Below are positions 13,855 through 15,543 of a stretch of 15,543 bases of DNA, piece after piece. Position numbers and translations under genes: made by a program. The stretch's first letter is position 1. Each line of letters begins with the position of its first letter. The stretch comes from JBBIVP01 sp037439705 [NCBI: bacterium]. GTDB taxonomy: Bacteria; JBBIVP01. The notes beneath the pieces were generated by a model. The model was not told where the DNA came from. It did no database searches and was given only the letters and a program-made list of their open reading frames with translations. The stretch is taken from the NCBI GenBank assembly GCA_037439705.1, contig JBBIVP010000026.1:1-15543 (forward strand). The letters run 5' to 3'.

Positions 13855-15236
13855 ATGGTGAGGTGAAATTATCCCTGGAAGGTAAAAATAAAATAGAAAT
13901 TCCGGAATGTTTAGAAGAAATCCTCGTTATTTTTATCAGTACTCTTAAATGGAGTGCCTTAGCACTCATTATCGGGATAGCAGTTGGGTTATCAACAACC
14001 ATATTTTTGAAAATACTAAATTGGACCGCATTTTTCGTCCATAAATATCCTCATTATTATCTTTTCCTGCCCATTGCACTCTTTTTGAGTGCTTTGTGTA
14101 TTCAATATTTAGCGCCTGATGCGGAAGGTCACGGAACGGAGAAGGTTATTGAAGCAATTCATAAATATTCAGGTAAGATAAAAGCAGGAGTTATACCTGT
14201 GAAACTTGTTGCCTCAGTAATAACTATAGCCCTTGGGGGTTCAGCGGGGAAGGAGGGACCCTGTGCTCAAATAGGTGGCGGTATTTCATCTGTTTTTTCT
14301 GATATGTTCAGGTTTGATGATATTGACAGAAAAAAGCTGGTAATATGCGGTATAAGCGCTGGTTTTTCGGCTGTATTTGGCACAACGATAGCAGGGGCTA
14401 TTTTTGGTGTTGAAGTTCTTTATATCGGAAATATATTATATGATGTTCTTTTACCCTCTTTTATCTCAGGAATTGTGAGCTATCATATCTCTTCTTCTCT
14501 CGGAATTACATATTTTTATCATACCTTAAAATTTGTTCCTGTTTTTAGTGAATCTCTATTAATAGAAGTGATTATGGGAGGAATTTTCTACGGCCTTGTT
14601 TCGTTGGCTCTGATTGAAACGATGAGATTTTTACATAATCAATCATCTAAGATAAATTTATGGAAGCCATTGAAGGGTTTAATTGGCGGTGTGCTTCTTG
14701 TTATTTTAACCTTTATCTTTTCCACAAAATTTCTCGGGCTCGGTCTGGAAACAATCCAGTCAAGTATGGAAGGAGCAAAAGTTAGCTGGTATGCCTTTAT
14801 TCTAAAAATTATTTTCACTGCTATTACCTTAAACTTCGGTGGCAGTGGAGGAGTAATAACTCCTATATTTTTCATTGTAGCAACTTCCGGGTCAGCATTT
14901 GCAAATTTATTAAAACTGGACTCAGGAACATTTTCTGCAATTGGTCTGGTAAGTGTTTTAGCAGGTTCAACAAATACCCCTATTGCTGCAAGCATAATGG
15001 CAATAGAGCTTTTTGGAACAGGTATCGCTCCCTATGCTGCTTTATCCTGTATTATCAGTTTTCTTATAACAGGGCATAAAAGTATCTATCCTTCTCAAAT
15101 ACTTGGAATGAGAAAATCTCCCTCTATACAGGTAGAGGTAGGAAAAGAAGTAGGAGAAGTAAAACCAGAAGTTCGGTTAAGGGCAAAAGGTTTCACAGCT
15201 GCAATTTTAAAAATTGGAAGAAAAATTAAAAAATGA
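13851..15236 (+). CDS. ClC-family anion channel/transporter
   Basis: A 461-residue, multi-spanning membrane protein. The three anion-pathway motifs of ClC proteins are present in order: GHGTE (93-97, in place of GSGIP), GKEGP (133-137) with the external gating glutamate E135, and GGSGGVITPIF (about 330-340). The GHGTE form belongs to a common prokaryotic subfamily. Aligning AGAIFGVEVL (181-190) by eye with E. coli ClC puts Val189 where that transporter has its internal proton glutamate (E203). This residue is also missing in ClC channels, so Cl-/H+ exchange is not assured. There is no C-terminal CBS domain; the tail is short and basic. ATG at 13851 overlaps the CopZ-like stop (ATGA), so translation should be coupled, and a functional link with the metal protein is possible but unknown. 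Confidence 0.93.
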   Translation: MNGEVKLSLEGKNKIEIPECLEEILVIFISTLKWSALALIIGIAVGLSTTIFLKILNWTAFFVHKYPHYYLFLPIALFLSALCIQYLAPDAEGHGTEKVIEAIHKYSGKIKAGVIPVKLVASVITIALGGSAGKEGPCAQIGGGISSVFSDMFRFDDIDRKKLVICGISAGFSAVFGTTIAGAIFGVEVLYIGNILYDVLLPSFISGIVSYHISSSLGITYFYHTLKFVPVFSESLLIEVIMGGIFYGLVSLALIETMRFLHNQSSKINLWKPLKGLIGGVLLVILTFIFSTKFLGLGLETIQSSMEGAKVSWYAFILKIIFTAITLNFGGSGGVITPIFFIVATSGSAFANLLKLDSGTFSAIGLVSVLAGSTNTPIAASIMAIELFGTGIAPYAALSCIISFLITGHKSIYPSQILGMRKSPSIQVEVGKEVGEVKPEVRLRAKGFTAAILKIGRKIKK

Positions 15237-15237
15237 C

Positions 15238-15253
15238 CTCCCCTTCTGGGGTC
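15238..15253. repeat. 16-nt CCCC-TTCT-GGGG repeat, copy 1
   Basis: This 16-nt sequence, CTCCCCTTCTGGGGTC, starts just after the ClC stop codon. The stop itself, TGA, can pair with TCA after the repeat, so the transcript could fold into a bulged hairpin and might end the ClC message. An identical copy lies 58 nt downstream. The C4-N4-G4 layout resembles operators of CsoR/RcnR-type metal regulators. Confidence 0.7.
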
Positions 15254-15295
15254 AGAATGCTATATATTAATTCATGGTTATTGTTATAGAAAAAA

Positions 15296-15311
15296 CTCCC
15301 CTTCTGGGGTC
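15296..15311. repeat. 16-nt CCCC-TTCT-GGGG repeat, copy 2
   Basis: Identical in all 16 bases to the copy at 15238-15253 and followed by a T-rich stretch. It lies 27 nt upstream of the candidate -35 of the ccdA-like gene, which would suit a regulator site. A four-pair stem followed by Ts is too weak to be a confident terminator. Confidence 0.65.
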
Positions 15312-15337
15312 TTCACTTTTTTGTCTACAGTATTCAT

Positions 15338-15365
15338 TTGACAAAAATTTCTTAATGTGTTTAAA
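15338..15365 (+). promoter_or_regulatory. Candidate promoter of the ccdA-like gene
   Basis: A perfect -35 TTGACA (15338-15343), a 16-nt spacer and a -10 TTTAAA (15360-15365, four of six). The start codon lies 9 nt after the -10 with no Shine-Dalgarno sequence, so a leader of only a few bases is predicted, as for the gene at 13104. Confidence 0.5.
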
Positions 15366-15374
15366 CAATTAAAA

Positions 15375-15543
15375 ATGAATATAATTTTAGCATTTGTAGC
15401 AGGAATTACTTCGTTTTTTTCGCCCTGCATTTTACCGGTCCTTCCCGGCTATATGGCATATTTAGCAGGCACCTCAGCTGGTGCTACCAAAAAACATCTT
15501 TCAATTTTTCTTCACTCCCTCTTCTTTGTTCTGGGTTTCTCGG
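15375..15543 (+). CDS. ccdA: CcdA/DsbD-type thiol-electron transporter (3' part outside window)
   Basis: ATG at 15375; 56 residues are visible before the window edge. The N-terminus starts with a membrane segment. Then comes FFSPCILPVLPGY, the conserved first helix of CcdA, whose Cys (C18) is one of the two redox cysteines, and AYLAG. The second segment (LSIFLHSLFFVLGFS) matches the family too. CcdA carries electrons from cytoplasmic thioredoxin across the membrane to extracytoplasmic thioredoxin-like proteins. The two TlpA-like proteins encoded at 12063-13104 are natural candidates as acceptors. No Shine-Dalgarno sequence is visible. Confidence 0.88.
   Translation, partial: MNIILAFVAGITSFFSPCILPVLPGYMAYLAGTSAGATKKHLSIFLHSLFFVLGFS

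Noticed and set aside
15238-15311. CRISPR array
   Set aside because: There are only two 16-nt copies, with a 42-nt gap and no cas genes in the window.
1-15543. tRNA, rRNA, riboswitch, transposase or integrase
   Set aside because: No cloverleaf, rRNA-like segment, long structured leader or recombinase motif was recognised on either strand.

Overview
The window is AT-rich, gene-dense bacterial DNA. Genes overlap or abut, and many have strong AAGGAGG-type ribosome binding sites. A lipobox protein, signal peptides, FlgO/FlgT-like periplasmic proteins and a periplasmic M23 peptidase point to a diderm (Gram-negative-type) bacterium. The short lysine/glutamate/isoleucine-rich proteins and the 2-hydroxyacyl-CoA dehydratase-type activase suggest an anaerobic, possibly thermophilic lineage. 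I cannot name the taxon. No rRNA, tRNA, CRISPR array or transposase was seen.

Region 1 (about 1-6700, minus strand) is a five-gene operon read right to left. It encodes a CsgG/FlgO-like periplasmic protein with a C-terminal membrane domain, a large FlgT/LPP20-like protein, a CHASE2 class III adenylate cyclase, a second FlgT-like protein, and a lipoprotein with repeated carboxypeptidase-regulatory-like domains that runs off the left edge. Junctions are 4-nt ATGA overlaps or 0-3 nt. It looks like an envelope module with its own cAMP output. No flagellar structural gene is present.

Region 2 (6706-13104, minus strand) is an eleven-gene run in which nearly every junction overlaps. In transcription order it encodes two membrane-anchored TlpA-like thioredoxins, an M23 peptidase, a metallophosphoesterase, two PilZ-type proteins, a family-5 nucleotidyltransferase, an HprK-like P-loop kinase, a PqqD-like protein, an S24/S26 signal-peptidase-like protein, and an orphan [4Fe-4S] activase. 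The nucleotidyltransferase/HprK-like/PqqD/S26 block resembles peptide-modification (RiPP-type) cassettes, but I found neither a precursor peptide nor a radical SAM enzyme. The promoter at 13111-13139 would start transcription at or next to the first ATG, so the operon's first message may be leaderless.

Region 3 (13367-15543, plus strand) is divergent. A CopZ N-terminal-domain-type zinc/[2Fe-2S] protein gene is split by a one-base frameshift in an A-run. It is translationally coupled to a ClC-family anion transporter. After two copies of a 16-nt CCCC-TTCT-GGGG repeat comes the start of a CcdA-type thiol-electron transporter, cut by the right edge. CcdA could supply electrons to the TlpA-like proteins of region 2.
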